A stretch of 6,302 bases of DNA from Treponema sp. (GTDB lineage Bacteria; Spirochaetota; Spirochaetia; Treponematales; Breznakiellaceae), in assembly GCA_031257715.1 (NCBI GenBank), contig JAIROE010000373.1, positions 1 to 6,302 on the forward strand, in the 5' to 3' direction. Position numbers and translations under genes: made by a program. A model generated the notes under the pieces. That model saw only the letters and a list, made by a program, of their open reading frames with translations. It did not search any database and was not told the origin of the DNA. Shown here in pieces: positions 1 to 5,959 of this stretch (position 1 is its first letter; every line of letters starts with the position of its first letter).

Positions 1-1655
1 TCCACCACGCTTGTTGCCGCGAGTATTCGTATGTCGCCGCGGCGGAAGCTGTTCATGATCCGCTGTTTTTCATCTTCGCCTATTTTTGAGTGAAGCAGGG
101 CCGCCGTATATTCGGGATAGATCTCCCGCGAAAGCCGTTCCGCCATGGAAGACGCCGCCTTGAGGCCGTCTCCGTCATCTCCATCACCTATGAGGGGATA
201 CACAAAATACGCCTGATGCCCCGCGGCCAGTTCTTTCCGCACAAATTCGTATACCTTCTGTCCGTTTGATTCGCAGGCAAGATGGGTCCTCACGGGCTTC
301 CTGCCCGGCGGCATGTCGGGAATAACCGACACTTCCATGTCGCCGAACACCGTAAGGGCCAGGGTACGGGGTATGGGCGTGGCGCTCATCATGAGCAGGT
401 GGGGATGATCCCCTTTGGCCATGATAAGGGAACGCTGCGTCACGCCGAAACGGTGTTGTTCGTCTATTATCACAAGGCGGAGATCGCGGTAAACCACATC
501 ACGGGAAAAAAGGGCGTGGGTACCCGCCGCTATATCCGTGCCGTCCCCGGCAAGGCCCGCAAGAAGGGAAGATCGTCCCGCCGCCCGGACGTTTCCCGTG
601 AGGAAGCCTATTCGCAGTCCCAAAGGCTCCAGCAGCCGGGCGGCGTTTTCGGCGTGCTGGCGGGCAAGGAGTTCCGTCGGCGCCATGATTACCGCCTGCC
701 CGCCCCCTTCTACCGCCTTGAGCGCGGCAAGGAAAGAAACGAGGGTCTTGCCTGACCCCACGTCCCCCTGAAGCAGGCGGGCCATGGGCCACGCCCCGTC
801 CATGTCGCGGTTTATTTCCACGGTCACGGCAGCCTGTCCCGCCGTCAGTGCAAAGGGGAGCCGTTCGAGGAGCCGCCTCTGCAGCGGCGAAAAGGAAGCG
901 GCCTCATGCGAAGATCCCGCCGGGACGGGTCCCGCCGGGACGCGTATAGCGGTCTTTCGTTCAAGGGCCCGTTTTCCTACCATTATTTCAAGGTAAAAGA
1001 GCTCCTCGTAAATGATGGTCCGCCTTGCCCTTGCAAGTTCTTCCATTGATGAAGGGAAATGAATGGCCCGGACCGCGTCTTTTTTGGCAAGCAGTCCGTC
1101 CCTTTTGATGATTTCCTCCGGGAGTTCGTCTTCAAGACAATCCGCGTACAGGTCCAGCGCCTTTCCGGCAAGCCGCCGGAGCAGCCCCTGATTGAGGGCG
1201 GAACTCAGGGGATACACAGGAAGTATGCGGCCGAAACCCGCCCCGCCCTGCGAGGCGTCTTCAAACTCGAAAGCGGACGCCTGTATCTCGCCGTACTTGT
1301 AAAAGAAACGGCCCCACAGGCGGTAATATTTTCCGGTGATGAATTTTTTTTCCAGAAAGGGCCGGTTGAAGCAGACCAGCGACGCGGCGCCGCTCTTGTC
1401 CTCGATATGAACCTTGAGGGTCCTCATGCCGCCCGCCCCTATCCATTCATGGCCCGAAACGCGGACGACGGTGTTCACGGGAGAACTTCTGAAAGCGGCT
1501 ATGGGGACATCGCGCACGCGGTCTTCCCAGTCACGGGGATAATAGAGGAGCAGATCCGCAATGCTGTGTATTCCCGCGCCCGCAAGCCGGCGGACGGTTT
1601 CAGGACCCGCCCCCCTCAGATTTCCCGCGGATTCTTCAAGCTCCCGGAGAAACAT
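1..1655 (-). CDS. recG: ATP-dependent DNA helicase RecG (partial, C-terminus beyond left edge)
   Basis: RecG is a superfamily 2 helicase that regresses stalled replication forks and branch-migrates Holliday junctions in the cytoplasm. The frame is open from an ATG at 1655 to the window edge, giving 551 complete codons. An N-terminal helix-hairpin-helix-like stretch (GAGPETVRRLAGAGI, about 15-29) is followed by LLLYYPRDWEDR (35-46), typical of RecG starts. The OB-fold wedge domain follows at about 60-135. Helicase motifs are intact: Walker A GDVGSGKT (297-304), motif Ia APTELLARQH (325-334), the RecG-specific DEQH box (398-401) and SATPIPRT (424-431). The sequence stops in ILAATSVV, the beginning of motif V, so motif VI and roughly 130-150 residues are missing only because of the window boundary. 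The start lies 4 bases after the yggT stop and no Shine-Dalgarno is visible, which suggests translational coupling to yggT. No frameshift or damage is seen. Confidence 0.97.
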   Translation of the reverse strand, partial: MFLRELEESAGNLRGAGPETVRRLAGAGIHSIADLLLYYPRDWEDRVRDVPIAAFRSSPVNTVVRVSGHEWIGAGGMRTLKVHIEDKSGAASLVCFNRPFLEKKFITGKYYRLWGRFFYKYGEIQASAFEFEDASQGGAGFGRILPVYPLSSALNQGLLRRLAGKALDLYADCLEDELPEEIIKRDGLLAKKDAVRAIHFPSSMEELARARRTIIYEELFYLEIMVGKRALERKTAIRVPAGPVPAGSSHEAASFSPLQRRLLERLPFALTAGQAAVTVEINRDMDGAWPMARLLQGDVGSGKTLVSFLAALKAVEGGGQAVIMAPTELLARQHAENAARLLEPLGLRIGFLTGNVRAAGRSSLLAGLAGDGTDIAAGTHALFSRDVVYRDLRLVIIDEQHRFGVTQRSLIMAKGDHPHLLMMSATPIPRTLALTVFGDMEVSVIPDMPPGRKPVRTHLACESNGQKVYEFVRKELAAGHQAYFVYPLIGDGDDGDGLKAASSMAERLSREIYPEYTAALLHSKIGEDEKQRIMNSFRRGDIRILAATSVV

Positions 1656-1659
1656 CGGT

Positions 1660-2247
1660 TTACAGGGGGAACTTCTGCAGGAAAATAACCGCCTTGCCGA
1701 TCATGAACCTTCCCCCCACATAAAGGACAAGGAGAACCAGAATGGAGAAAATGATCCCCGAAAGGTAATTGACGATGCGGTTCCTGAAAAAGAAATGGGT
1801 GACACGGTACAGCACGGGCCGGGAAATCGCGTCGACAAGACTCCAGAAAATCCCGTAGGTGTCCCGGTTGGTTATATACGCGATGAAACGGAGTATGAGC
1901 ACAATGATGAAGAAGCCCAGCATGAAGGATGCCGCGGACCACAGCGCAAGGAGGACAATCGCCGCGACGGTTCCCATGCGTATGGAGCCGGAACGGCCGA
2001 CGGTGGAAAAAATGGTGTGGACCACGGAAAGGACCGCCATGGCCGCGATGGGGGAAAGATCCATCGCCCCCGCCCTTATGGGCAGATGCCTGCTCCACCA
2101 TGCAAGATACGGATTGGTTATGCCGCCGAGTATCTCGGCCGGGCGTCCGCCCCGGGAAGCTCCAAGCCATGAAAGCATGATCCTGACAAGGATCAGCAGC
2201 ATGTAGAACCCGGTAAGCGCCGCCAGAATGTTCATGATGATCTGCAT
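1660..2247 (-). CDS. yggT: YggT-family integral membrane protein, two-repeat form
   Basis: This 195-residue, strongly hydrophobic protein matches the YggT family of small inner-membrane proteins. Their biochemical role is not settled; links to osmotic tolerance, cell division and membrane insertion have been proposed. The two-repeat layout resembles the E. coli protein of similar length. Repeat 1 has a membrane helix (LILVRIMLSWL, 18-28) followed by the family signature: TNPYLAWWSRHLP (44-56) and G-AMDLSPI (60-67). Repeat 2 has FFIIVLILRFIAYI (112-125) and ISRPVLYRV (141-149), but its D-x-SP motif has decayed to NYLSG. About four membrane segments are expected. The first ATG (2247) sits just downstream of a promoter with no room for a leader. 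A second ATG four codons in (2235) is possible, but neither has a Shine-Dalgarno. It is co-transcribed with recG, 4 bases downstream. I infer membrane location from sequence only; any functional tie to RecG is unknown. Confidence 0.87.
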   Translation of the reverse strand: MQIIMNILAALTGFYMLLILVRIMLSWLGASRGGRPAEILGGITNPYLAWWSRHLPIRAGAMDLSPIAAMAVLSVVHTIFSTVGRSGSIRMGTVAAIVLLALWSAASFMLGFFIIVLILRFIAYITNRDTYGIFWSLVDAISRPVLYRVTHFFFRNRIVNYLSGIIFSILVLLVLYVGGRFMIGKAVIFLQKFPL

Positions 2248-2253
2248 AAGGCA

Positions 2254-2282
2254 ATCATAGCGGAAAACCGGACGCCTGTCAC
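2254..2282 (-). promoter_or_regulatory. Sigma70-type promoter for yggT-recG, apparently leaderless
   Basis: On the minus strand a -35 box GTGACA (2277-2282, one mismatch to consensus) is separated by exactly 17 bases from a -10 box TATGAT (2254-2259, one mismatch). Only six bases (TGCCTT) lie between the -10 box and the yggT ATG at 2247. The expected transcription start therefore falls on or next to the A of the start codon. The spacer contains a small CGG-TTTT-CCG inverted repeat. No other comparably good promoter was found between the importer and yggT. Confidence 0.75.
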
Positions 2283-2298
2283 CTTTGGGGCGCCTTCT

Positions 2299-2343
2299 TC
2301 AAAAGACTTCCCCGGCGCCGGGTGTCGCGGCAAGGAAGCCCTT
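2299..2343 (-). pseudogene. Remnant resembling the 3' end of the ribokinase-family kinase
   Basis: Read on the minus strand, this segment encodes KGFLAATPGAGEVF followed by TGA. The kinase at the right end of the window has KGALRAIPGAGEVF at residues 38-51 of its visible part, before an 8-residue tail. Ten of 14 residues agree, and the last seven codons are identical at every base. Upstream of the K the similarity fades, so only the last dozen or so codons are recognisable. The frame can be extended to an ATG at 2379, but without a ribosome binding site. I read it as a duplicated or left-behind kinase end. A chance or recombination-site origin limited to the 21-bp core remains possible. Confidence 0.5.
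2302..2322. repeat. 21-bp exact direct repeat, left copy (next to yggT promoter)
   Basis: The plus-strand sequence begins AAAGACTTCC and ends CCGGCGCCGGG, and it recurs base for base at 6148-6168 in the same orientation. An exact 21-base match is not expected by chance in about 6 kb. The two copies enclose the complete importer block and its promoter. The inner part contains the palindrome CCGGCGCCGG. Confidence 0.85.
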
Positions 2344-2416
2344 CCAGGGAAGCACTGATTTATTCGAATGCGAATTCATCAACGCGGTTGACACAATCGG
2401 CGCTGCTTTAATGTGG

Positions 2417-2456
2417 ATTTTCCGCCGCTTTGAAAAAGCGCATTTTCCGCGGAAAA
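2417..2456. repeat. Palindromic cluster between importer and yggT
   Basis: A 6-bp hairpin (CGCTTT 2426-2431, AAAGCG 2435-2440, 3-base loop) is followed by the perfect 14-bp palindrome TTTTCCGCGGAAAA (2443-2456). The motif ATTTTCCGC occurs twice, at 2417-2425 and 2442-2450. The cluster lies downstream of the terminator-like structure with respect to permease transcription. No function is recognised; a protein-binding or decayed repetitive sequence is possible. Confidence 0.5.
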
Positions 2457-2526
2457 ACGAGAAAAACAACAGGGCAACGCTGACGCGCCAATGTAGTTGG
2501 CGAAATCACCCGTTAATCAGCGTTGC
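2447..2526 (-). terminator. Nested hairpin plus U-rich tract after the importer permeases
   Basis: Fourteen bases past the stop of the second permease, a perfect 10-bp inverted repeat (arms 2474-2483 and 2517-2526, containing CAACGCTGA) encloses a second perfect hairpin (CGCCAA 2486-2491, TTGGCG 2497-2502, 5-base loop). In the minus-strand transcript the structure is followed within a few bases by a U-rich run (about 2447-2469, reading TTGTTTTTCTCGTTTTTCC). This fits a rho-independent terminator ending the importer operon, although the long interior and the short gap before the U run are not textbook. It could instead be a REP-like element. Confidence 0.6.
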
Positions 2527-2539
2527 ACTGGAGTCCATG

Positions 2540-3376
2540 CTACCCCTTGAGCGCACCTGCGGACATACCCCTGATAAGATACTTTTGGGCAAAAACCAGA
2601 AAGAGAATGGTAGGGATTGTTGCTATTGAAGAGGCGGTCATCAGAGAAGGCCAATCGGAAGAAAATTCAAGAACAAATTTTTGCAGTCCCAGAGTAATTG
2701 TAACCCTTGAATCGGTTCTAAGCAGAATTGAAGCCAGCGTGTATTCACCCCACGCGTTGATAAAGGCAAATATGCCCACAGTAGTAATACCGGGCATAGA
2801 AATGGGAATAATGAGCCGGACAAACGCGGTGAACTGGGTGCACCCGTCTATCATGCCCGCCTCTTCCAAATCAAAGGGAATGGAATCCAGAAAACCCTTT
2901 ATCATCCAGATCGAAAAAGGCAGATTGATCTTGGTATAAGCCAGCACACAGCCGGCAAGCGTATCTGTCAGACGAAGTCTTGTAAAGATGACAAACAGGG
3001 GGATAAGCATCAACACCTGCGGGAAAAGCTGCAGCGTAAGCAGCAGCATCTGATATGTTGAAAAAACCCTTCCCCTGAAACGGGAGATTGCATAGCCGGC
3101 AATAACAGCAATAACAATACAGCAGGCAGTAGCTCCCCCGGCTACAATGATTGTGTTCAGTATGTTCCTGGGAAAATCCGTATAGTTCCACACCCTGTTA
3201 AGGTTGTCCAGTGAGAATTTTTGCGGCAAAAATCGGATGCTTCCCAGTGATTCTTGCCTGGTCTTCATGGCAACTGAAACCATTTGAATAAAGGGCAGGT
3301 CCACCATCAGCACGATAACAACAAGGCCAACATATATCAGCGTTTTTTTAATCCGACGGCGAAAAATAAATTTCAT
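2540..3376 (-). CDS. ABC sugar transporter permease, MalG-type (CUT1 family)
   Basis: This 278-residue inner-membrane protein is the second permease half of a carbohydrate importer. Six membrane segments can be seen at about 11-33, 73-98, 108-132, 138-160, 195-218 and 245-268. The cytoplasmic EAA loop, the docking site for the ATPase, reads EEAGMIDGCTQFTAF (171-185) followed by the conserved LIIP. The last residues (LIRGMSAGALKG) are typical of MalG-like proteins, and the length is normal. The ATG overlaps the stop of the upstream permease by four bases (ATGA), with AGGGG six bases before the start (3383-3387), so translation of the two is probably coupled. The gene is visibly less GC-rich than recG: a hand count gives 23 of 60 at 2641-2700 against 43 of 60 at 541-600. 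The sugar transported cannot be read from the sequence. Confidence 0.94.
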   Translation of the reverse strand: MKFIFRRRIKKTLIYVGLVVIVLMVDLPFIQMVSVAMKTRQESLGSIRFLPQKFSLDNLNRVWNYTDFPRNILNTIIVAGGATACCIVIAVIAGYAISRFRGRVFSTYQMLLLTLQLFPQVLMLIPLFVIFTRLRLTDTLAGCVLAYTKINLPFSIWMIKGFLDSIPFDLEEAGMIDGCTQFTAFVRLIIPISMPGITTVGIFAFINAWGEYTLASILLRTDSRVTITLGLQKFVLEFSSDWPSLMTASSIATIPTILFLVFAQKYLIRGMSAGALKG

Positions 3377-4272
3377 CTGTTTCCCCTGAGGATGCGCATA
3401 TAGATAAGAGCCATGACAAGAAGGGCAATCAGCATCACCGTCGATATTGCGGAAGCATAACCAAGCTGTGAGCGGTAAAAGGCAATAAAGTAGGAAAGAA
3501 TCGGCAGCACAAAAGTCGCATAGGAAGGACCACCGGCGGTAAGGAGGTAAATATTTTCAAAATTATTGAATGTCCAGATAAACATCAGTACCGTACTGAT
3601 CATGGTTACCGATTTCAGCATGGGCAGGGTAATATAACGGAAAGACCGGAAAAAACCCGCGCCGTCAATGGACGCCGACTCGTAAAGTTCATCAGGAATA
3701 CTCTGCATGCCCGAAAGCAGAACTATCATCATGAAAGGAAAAGACTTCCATGCGCCGGTAAAACAGACAGAAATACGAACCAGCCTTTCATCGGCAAGAA
3801 ACAGGATAGGTTCACGGATAATATGGATACGCCGCAAAAAAAGATTGATAAAACCGAGCTGATCGTTGAGAAGCCACGTCCAGTTGGTAGCAGCTACCAC
3901 CGGAGGTATTACCCAGGGGATCAGGATCAGTGCCCGAAAGAGCCCCCGGAATTTAATGTCATGATTCAGGAGCAGGGCAAAACATATACCGACAATATAT
4001 GAAATAAATACCACCGCAAAGGAATATATAAAGGAAAATCCCAGACTTCTGAAAAACAGAGCGTCTTCGGTAAGAATACGCAGAAAATTGTCAAAACCGG
4101 CAAAATGGGCCTGCCGTATCCTGCGGAGGTTATAATTCATAAAAGACAGGCCAACACCGCGGACAAGAGGGTAAATGCTGACAGCTATAATAAGTATCGT
4201 TGCCGGAACGAGGAGAGCATAACCCAAACGATTGTTTTGAAGTTTTAATGTCCCTCTTGACTTTTCACGCAT
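3373..4272 (-). CDS. ABC sugar transporter permease, MalF/UgpA-type (CUT1 family)
   Basis: This 299-residue protein is the first permease half of the importer and should pair with the MalG-type protein. A short positively charged cytoplasmic N-terminus precedes the first membrane segment (about 18-40). Further segments lie at about 76-102, 112-134, 168-190, 220-240 and 272-294. The EAA loop is ESASIDGAGFFRSFRYITLP (198-217), with the conserved G and LP. LLTAGGP (243-249) is a hallmark of MalF/UgpA-like permeases. GGGAG-type pairing is supplied by GGGAG at 4281-4285, eight bases before the ATG, which supports this start. It follows the binding-protein gene after a 336-bp gap full of inverted repeats. 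It has no good promoter of its own, so it is probably read through from the binding-protein promoter. Its base composition is low in GC (22 of 60 at 3961-4020 by hand count). Confidence 0.94.
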   Translation of the reverse strand: MREKSRGTLKLQNNRLGYALLVPATILIIAVSIYPLVRGVGLSFMNYNLRRIRQAHFAGFDNFLRILTEDALFFRSLGFSFIYSFAVVFISYIVGICFALLLNHDIKFRGLFRALILIPWVIPPVVAATNWTWLLNDQLGFINLFLRRIHIIREPILFLADERLVRISVCFTGAWKSFPFMMIVLLSGMQSIPDELYESASIDGAGFFRSFRYITLPMLKSVTMISTVLMFIWTFNNFENIYLLTAGGPSYATFVLPILSYFIAFYRSQLGYASAISTVMLIALLVMALIYMRILRGNR

Positions 4273-4303
4273 ATTTCAGGCTCCCGCGACGGAGTAACAG
4301 GAT

Positions 4304-4442
4304 TGGACTTGTTAGATAACCCGATTGGTTCCCGCCAGCCGACGGTTGGCGTGCAATTCTTGGGTTTTTCAGGCTAAAGCCTTACAAAACCGCGTTTTTT
4401 AACGAAAATTGTTCGGAAACGCGAGATTTCCGAACAAGTCCA
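4304..4442. repeat. 139-bp element with 10-bp terminal inverted repeats
   Basis: TGGACTTGTT at 4304-4313 is matched by its exact reverse complement AACAAGTCCA at 4433-4442. Between them lie four hairpins. One is an 8-bp stem with one G-T position (4333-4340 with 4344-4351). The next is a two-part stem (GGTTTT 4363-4368 with AAAACC 4386-4391, enclosing AGGCT-AA-AGCCT at 4371-4382). A small CGTT-TTTT-AACG follows (4393-4404). Last is a perfect 11-bp stem (4409-4419 with 4427-4437), which overlaps the right terminal repeat. No open reading frame and no clear target-site duplication are seen. The layout resembles a MITE or REP-like palindromic unit; its mobility is not demonstrated. Confidence 0.5.
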
Positions 4443-4453
4443 TTATAAAGGAG

Positions 4454-4484
4454 GCTCTGGAAACCCCGGTTGGGTTTCCAGAGC
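4454..4484. repeat. Perfect 13-bp stem hairpin between binding protein and permeases
   Basis: GCTCTGGAAACCC (4454-4466) and GGGTTTCCAGAGC (4472-4484) pair perfectly around a 5-base loop. In the minus-strand transcript the stem is followed by CTCCTTTATAATGG, which is pyrimidine-rich but lacks a proper U tract. It is therefore a weak candidate terminator. It fits better as an attenuator or an mRNA 3'-end stabiliser that raises the amount of binding-protein message over permease message. Confidence 0.65.
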
Positions 4485-4485
4485 T

Positions 4486-4556
4486 TTCGGCAAAATGCCA
4501 CCGAAGAAAATCGCTCATTCTTTGCAGTACAAGCAATTGGCAAAGGCGATTTTCTT
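4486..4556. repeat. Long composite hairpin downstream of the binding-protein gene
   Basis: AAGAAAATCGC (4504-4514) is the exact reverse complement of GCGATTTTCTT (4546-4556). Inside it, CTTTGC (4520-4525) pairs with GCAAAG (4540-4545), leaving a one-sided 5-base bulge and a 14-base loop. Together they form an imperfect stem of 17 pairs. Immediately to the left, TTCGG (4486-4490) and CCGAA (4501-4505) form another small hairpin that competes for the first bases. No gene is seen here. Confidence 0.55.
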
Positions 4557-4572
4557 GCCCTTTATTCGCAGT

Positions 4573-4606
4573 GGGGTCTAATACCCCGGAGCTCTGCTCC
4601 GCGGAG
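4573..4606. repeat. Overlapping small hairpins just after the binding-protein stop codon
   Basis: GGGGT-CTAAT-ACCCC (4573-4587) is followed at once by CGGAGC-TCT-GCTCCG (4587-4601). This overlaps the perfect 10-bp palindrome CTCCGCGGAG (4597-4606), which ends two bases from the stop codon of the binding-protein gene. There is no U tract. The tight GC-rich foldback could protect the 3' end of the binding-protein message or may be part of a dispersed palindromic repeat. Confidence 0.55.
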
Positions 4607-4608
4607 GC

Positions 4609-5943
4609 TCATTTATATTCTTTCCACGCCTCAATCATCTGGTTTTGAATGTCCTGCTGAATTGCCCGGAAGTTGGGATTTGGCGCAAGAGATTTTACCA
4701 GAGCCACCATCGGCAAGTTTTCTCCTTCTATAATGGCCCATGGCACATAAATGTTGTCCGCGGGATAGGTAGGAGCCACAATGCCGGGCAACACCAGATC
4801 GTTGATCTGCTTTTTCTGCCAGTTTGTCTGAAAGAAGGAGTTTTGGCGGAAACTGGACCGGGCGGGGAGTGCGGTTACGCCACCCTGGGTATAAAGCGGA
4901 AGAAGATTTTCAAGCCACCACTTGATGAAAATATAACAGGCTTCGGGATCCTTCGTTTGACTAAATGCCTGTATCGGGTTTACCCAGGAATAGTTCTTGG
5001 CTGATTTTGCGCTGGGACCGGCCATGGGCGGCAATACGCCGCAGTTTTTGTCAAGATCGGGGAAATCCGTCAGGGCCATCGCATTATGCATAAACATGGC
5101 GGCCTTGCCTGCCTGGAACAATTTCTCCGCGTCAACTCCCTTGTAGGCGGCAATACCTTCGGGAACATAGCCTTTAGTATACAGACGATTGGCAAATTCC
5201 ATTACTTCGGTTACTTTGGGATTCAGAAAATCCGGCTGTCCATTCCTGTCAGCAACCCCCGCGTCATTGGAAACAAGCAGGGTAAGCACCGCATGCAGGG
5301 CATTGTAATCGCCCCCGCCCGGAAACACGAGAGGGTAGGTATCCGCCGGCAGAGTCCGCTTCAACTTTGCGCAGGCATCTTCAAATTCCGCCCATGTGGT
5401 CGGGAGTTTGGTTATGCCCGCCTGCCTGAAATAATCGGTCCTGTAAAGAATTTGGCGGGTATCCATATTCCAGGGAAGCCCGTAATGCTTTCCGTTATAC
5501 ATATGAAGATTCCAGATGTTTTCCGGAATCTCCTGCAGGATCGGATTGTTTTCTTTCTTCCACATGTCGATTACCGGGTCCAGCGGCAGTCCTTCACCCA
5601 TATCGGCATACTGTGTCGGCTGGGCAAAGGCCCCCGTCGCCACATCGGGCGCCGAACCCGAGGTAACCGCGGTAAGAAATACCTGATAGTAATTGTCCCA
5701 GGGGATAACCTGCAGCTTTACCCGGATATTTTCGGCATTGTCCGCGTTGAATTTATCAACCAATGACTGGGCTGTACTTGTATATGTCGCGGCGGGACCC
5801 CACATCATATCCCAAAACACAATATTCCGCGTCCCGCCTGAAGAGGCGGCGGATCCACCTCCCCCGGAACCTTTGGCAAAGACCATACCGGCACTACTCA
5901 GAGAAATAAAACACACAAGCGCACATGACAAAAATCGTTTCAT
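4609..5943 (-). CDS. Extracellular sugar-type solute-binding protein of an ABC importer
   Basis: This 444-residue protein captures the substrate in the periplasm and delivers it to the two downstream permeases. Residues 1-23 form a signal peptide (MKRF, hydrophobic core, VFA cleavage site). There is no cysteine at a lipobox position, so it should be released rather than lipid-anchored. The mature protein begins with a Gly/Ser-rich linker (24-38). Features of the SBP_bac_1 family follow: SGSAPDV (95-101), GLPWNMDTRQILYRTDYF (155-172), an aromatic-rich hinge region, PTTWAEF (181-187), FQAGKAAM (276-283) and GVTALPARSS (355-364). The length is normal. The ATG at 5943 is chosen because AAGGGG (5951-5956) lies seven bases upstream, behind a consensus promoter. 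It is the first gene of the importer operon. Many Trp and Tyr residues fit carbohydrate binding, but the substrate is not identifiable. Confidence 0.94.
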   Translation of the reverse strand: MKRFLSCALVCFISLSSAGMVFAKGSGGGGSAASSGGTRNIVFWDMMWGPAATYTSTAQSLVDKFNADNAENIRVKLQVIPWDNYYQVFLTAVTSGSAPDVATGAFAQPTQYADMGEGLPLDPVIDMWKKENNPILQEIPENIWNLHMYNGKHYGLPWNMDTRQILYRTDYFRQAGITKLPTTWAEFEDACAKLKRTLPADTYPLVFPGGGDYNALHAVLTLLVSNDAGVADRNGQPDFLNPKVTEVMEFANRLYTKGYVPEGIAAYKGVDAEKLFQAGKAAMFMHNAMALTDFPDLDKNCGVLPPMAGPSAKSAKNYSWVNPIQAFSQTKDPEACYIFIKWWLENLLPLYTQGGVTALPARSSFRQNSFFQTNWQKKQINDLVLPGIVAPTYPADNIYVPWAIIEGENLPMVALVKSLAPNPNFRAIQQDIQNQMIEAWKEYK

Positions 5944-5959
5944 AGACCTTCCCCTTCTT

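Noticed and set aside
282..755. Plus-strand open frame of 157 codons opposite recG
   Set aside because: It is antisense to the helicase core (Walker A to motif III region), has an Arg/Gly/His-rich composition typical of GC-rich shadow frames, and shows no recognisable domain.
1616..2254. Minus-strand open frame of 212 codons overlapping yggT, slightly longer than it
   Set aside because: The YggT signature and membrane helices are in the other frame. This one reads as Pro/His/Arg-rich nonsense and would overlap the start of recG.
2299..2379. A 26-codon minus-strand ORF from ATG ending in PGAGEVF as a real small protein
   Set aside because: There is no ribosome binding site. Its only recognisable part is the kinase-like tail, so a remnant is the simpler reading.
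4442..4447. TATAAT on the minus strand as an internal promoter for the permeases
   Set aside because: No acceptable -35 box lies 16-18 bases upstream, and the site falls next to a hairpin arm.
4454..4484. The 13-bp hairpin as a full rho-independent terminator
   Set aside because: The following bases are CTCCTTTATAATGG rather than a U run. The permeases downstream have no promoter of their own and need read-through.
5086..5766. Plus-strand open frame of 226 codons opposite the binding-protein gene
   Set aside because: The opposite strand carries the complete binding protein with signal peptide and family motifs. The plus frame has no ribosome binding site or recognisable family.
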